DNA from: Mycoplasmopsis pulmonis
GTDB taxonomy: Bacteria > Bacillota_I > Bacilli_A > Mycoplasmatales > Metamycoplasmataceae
DNA: 64,000 nt
Reading direction: 5' to 3'
Assembly (NCBI RefSeq): GCF_900660575.1
Contig: NZ_LR215008.1
Location: 310,001 to 374,000 of the forward strand
The position numbers and the translations under genes are program-made. This document shows positions 62,548-64,000 of the stretch, in pieces (the stretch's first letter is position 1; each line of letters opens with the position of its first letter). Under the pieces are notes generated by a model that saw only the letters and a list, made by a program, of their open reading frames with translations, made no database searches and was not told where the DNA came from.

Positions 62548-62814
62548 TTATTTTCTAATTTTAAGTTTTTGAATAGTTGTTTGGTAACTTTCGAAATTAA
62601 CATCTTTAAGGTAAGCCAAAAGTTTTTTTCTTTTGTTAATTTTAGCTATAAAACCTCTTTTTGAATGTTTATCTTTTTTGTTTGTTTCAAAGTGGATTTT
62701 AAGTCTTTCAATATCATGGGTTAAAATCGCAATTTGAACTTCAATAGCACCAACATTTTTTTCAGAACCACCAAATTCAATGGCTAATTCCTTAACAAGT
62801 TTTTTATCTGTCAT
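62548..62814 (-). CDS. rpsO: Ribosomal protein S15
   Basis: Small-subunit protein of 88 aa that binds 16S rRNA early in assembly. Signatures: IEVQIAILTHDIERLKIHF, KDKHSKRGF and INKRKKLLAYLK. AAGGAAAAA lies ahead of the ATG. It forms its own unit between rpmA and pncC. Confidence 0.98.
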   Translation of the reverse strand: MTDKKLVKELAIEFGGSEKNVGAIEVQIAILTHDIERLKIHFETNKKDKHSKRGFIAKINKRKKLLAYLKDVNFESYQTTIQKLKIRK

Positions 62815-62883
62815 TTTTCCTTTCTAAACCTAGCAAAAATAAAACTATTTTAACCAAGCATAAAATTGATCAAGAAAATTAAA

Positions 62884-63141
62884 TTATTTTTTTTCTTGGT
62901 AAACACTAGCGTATTTTCTGTTTCTTCTTTTTTCATATTTAACATAACCATCAACTAACATAAATAAAGTATCGTCATTACCTCTACCTACGTTTTGACC
63001 AGGGAAAATTTTAGTTCCTCTTTGTCTATAAATTATTGATCCCGCAAGAGCAAATTGACCATCACCTAATTTAGCACCTAGTCTTCTACCTTTGGAATCG
63101 CGGCCATTTCTAGTCGAACCACCAGCTTTTGTTTTTGCCAT
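62884..63141 (-). CDS. rpmA: Ribosomal protein L27
   Basis: 85 aa; its N-terminus reaches the peptidyl-transferase centre. It begins [22 protein letters not shown] directly, without the cleavable N-terminal extension found in many Firmicutes and some mycoplasmas, so no Prp-type processing is needed. Accordingly no prp gene lies between rplU and rpmA; the gap is 11 bases. Confidence 0.97.
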   Translation of the reverse strand: MAKTKAGGSTRNGRDSKGRRLGAKLGDGQFALAGSIIYRQRGTKIFPGQNVGRGNDDTLFMLVDGYVKYEKRRNRKYASVYQEKK

Positions 63142-63152
63142 TTTTTATACAC

Positions 63153-63452
63153 CTAACCTTTGATTTCTAAAATTTTAACTCTTGTATAAGGTTGTCTATG
63201 ACCTAGTTTTCTTTTATGAGTTGATTTTGCGTTATGTCTATAAACAATAATTTTTTTGTGTTTACTTTGTTTTTGGATTTCACCAATTACTTTGACTTTT
63301 TCTAAATATGGTCTTCCAACTTTATCTCCAAAAAGCAAGACTTTATCAAATTCTACTTTTTCTCCGGCATTACCTTCGATTTTTTCTGTAAAGATAACTT
63401 CTTGTTCTTTGACTAAAAGTTGTTTGCCACCTACTTCAATAATAGCGTACAT
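63153..63452 (-). CDS. rplU: Ribosomal protein L21
   Basis: 99 aa, beginning MYAIIEVGGKQLLVKEQE and with the KKIIVYRHNAKSTHKRKLGHRQPYT basic core. The start was placed at the internal ATG of a longer frame because AGGAG lies 8 bases upstream and the protein then begins as all L21 proteins do. First gene of rplU-rpmA. Confidence 0.97.
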   Translation of the reverse strand: MYAIIEVGGKQLLVKEQEVIFTEKIEGNAGEKVEFDKVLLFGDKVGRPYLEKVKVIGEIQKQSKHKKIIVYRHNAKSTHKRKLGHRQPYTRVKILEIKG

Positions 63453-63553
63453 TATTATACTCCTAGTATTATATATATCATCCTTGGGGTACTTTATATT
63501 TAAAGATTTGACAAACCCTTTTGGTATGGTTACAGGGTAACTTGGCAATTATA
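63453..63553 (-). promoter_or_regulatory. rplU promoter and probable L21 leader
   Basis: Minus-strand TATAAT (63548-63553) followed by a structured leader of about 90 bases: GTTAC/GTAAC and ACCC/GGGT pairings, plus a later TACCCCAAGG that can pair with upstream G/U-rich stretches. The position and pairing style fit the L21 leader family of Firmicutes. The match is by eye only. Confidence 0.45.
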
Positions 63554-63579
63554 ACATTTTTTAATTTTAAAAATAAAAA

Positions 63580-63629
63580 AATAAGTAGCTCAAAAACCTA
63601 AGTTTTAAGGTTTTGCAGCTACTTATTAT
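63580..63629 (-). terminator. Strong terminator of the small double-glycine peptide gene
   Basis: A long hairpin: outer arms AATAAGTAGCT/AGCTACTTATT and inner arms AAAACCT/AGGTTTT, with a U run on the minus strand. It separates the peptide gene from the rplU promoter. Confidence 0.85.
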
Positions 63630-63683
63630 TTGAGTGAGGAAAACATAGAAAATTAATAATTAATAATACTTAATTAACAAAAA

Positions 63684-63956
63684 TTAGTATGTAAAGTATA
63701 CTGGAATACCAGTATTTGAATTTGTTGTTTTTTTAGAAGCGCTCGAGCTTTCATTTTGACGCTCATTGTCTCATTTGTATGAAAAATCTTTGCTTTTTAC
63801 TTCACCTTTTGTTGAAGTAAAGGATCTAATTGTTTGAACTAAAGACACAGCCGCTGTGACAAGTCCGGGTATTAGTCCTAAAGCAACTAAAACAGATCCT
63901 CCATAGACATTGGATTCTTCTTCAGCTTTCATTTTAACAAAACCATTTGTTTCCAT
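63684..63956 (-). CDS. 90-residue peptide with double-glycine-type leader
   Basis: The start is backed by a perfect AAGGAGGT 5 bases before the ATG, and the gene has its own strong terminator. The first 20 residues end in EEESNVYGG, with Glu at -8, Val at -4 and Met at -12 relative to GG, the pattern of leaders cleaved by C39-type export peptidases. A hydrophobic, Gly-containing helix (SVLVALGLIPGLVTAAVSLV) and a polar Ser/Asn/Lys tail ending PVYFTY follow. This resembles class II bacteriocin precursors, but no transporter or immunity gene is in the window. It could instead be a simple membrane protein. Confidence 0.6.
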
Positions 63957-64000
63957 TTTAACCTCCTTCCAATCTAGTATTTCCTAAATTACAAAAGAAA

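Noticed and set aside
1-64000. Numerous in-frame UGA codons as evidence of pseudogenes
   Set aside because: They fall at conserved Trp positions throughout ordinary housekeeping genes such as plsY, rbgA and pepF, so UGA is Trp here and the genes are intact.

Overview
The window reads as chromosome of a mycoplasma (Mollicutes, most like the hominis group / Mycoplasmopsis). Almost every long protein becomes continuous only when UGA is read as tryptophan. The DNA is very AT-rich, genes are tightly packed, and the surface is dominated by lipoproteins with a Cys lipobox. The permease at the left end runs off the window. The cluster at the right end is cut just upstream of a small peptide gene. Species cannot be named from the sequence alone.

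Layout. 1-981: purine permease (minus). 1477-9746: complete oppABCDF oligopeptide importer operon (plus), whose OppF carries an insertion of several hundred residues. 9830-12687: a MIP/DUF31-type serine-protease lipoprotein and a small downstream protein (minus). 12832-13752: rplJ-rplL with a leader. 13899-15461: ZIP metal transporter and a lipoprotein, with a 25-bp palindrome upstream. 15562-19162: MATE exporter, a 51-residue membrane peptide, tRNA-Gly, plsY and an ECF-S-like membrane protein. 19267-22123: an amino-acid permease broken by an IS3-type element. 22203-26460: rluD, an unknown protein, RNase HIII, HAD phosphatase and a YfcE-type phosphoesterase. 26534-29777: overlapping operon of two SPOUT methylases, a DivIVA/GpsB-like protein, RbgA and Hsp33. 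29888-34232: a repeat-containing surface protein broken by a second copy of the same IS. 34229-37146: tmcAL, mutM, an unknown protein and an azoreductase that seems to start at AUC. 37304-45763: one 2,819-residue SGNH-hydrolase protein with about nine tandem helical repeats. 45995-47284: deoC-upp. 47399-60055: five paralogous P68/P80-like lipoproteins flanking pepF and apt. 60403-64000: rpmF, NERD protein, YgjP-type metalloprotease, pncC, rpsO, rpmA, rplU and a small peptide with a double-glycine leader.

The gene content fits a parasite that imports what it cannot make: peptides (Opp, PepF), purines and pyrimidines (PbuG-like permease, apt, upp, deoC), metals (ZIP) and amino acids (a permease now disrupted). 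It displays many variable surface proteins (P68-like family, MIP protease, repeat protein, giant SGNH protein). Both IS copies are bounded by 3-bp target duplications, and removing either element with one duplication restores a single reading frame. The host genes were therefore intact until recently.

The points most worth a second look are the giant repeat protein, the OppF insertion, the duplicated promoters and 5' hairpins of the lipoprotein family with a gene-conversion tract, the small double-glycine-leader peptide, and a set of apparently leaderless promoters.
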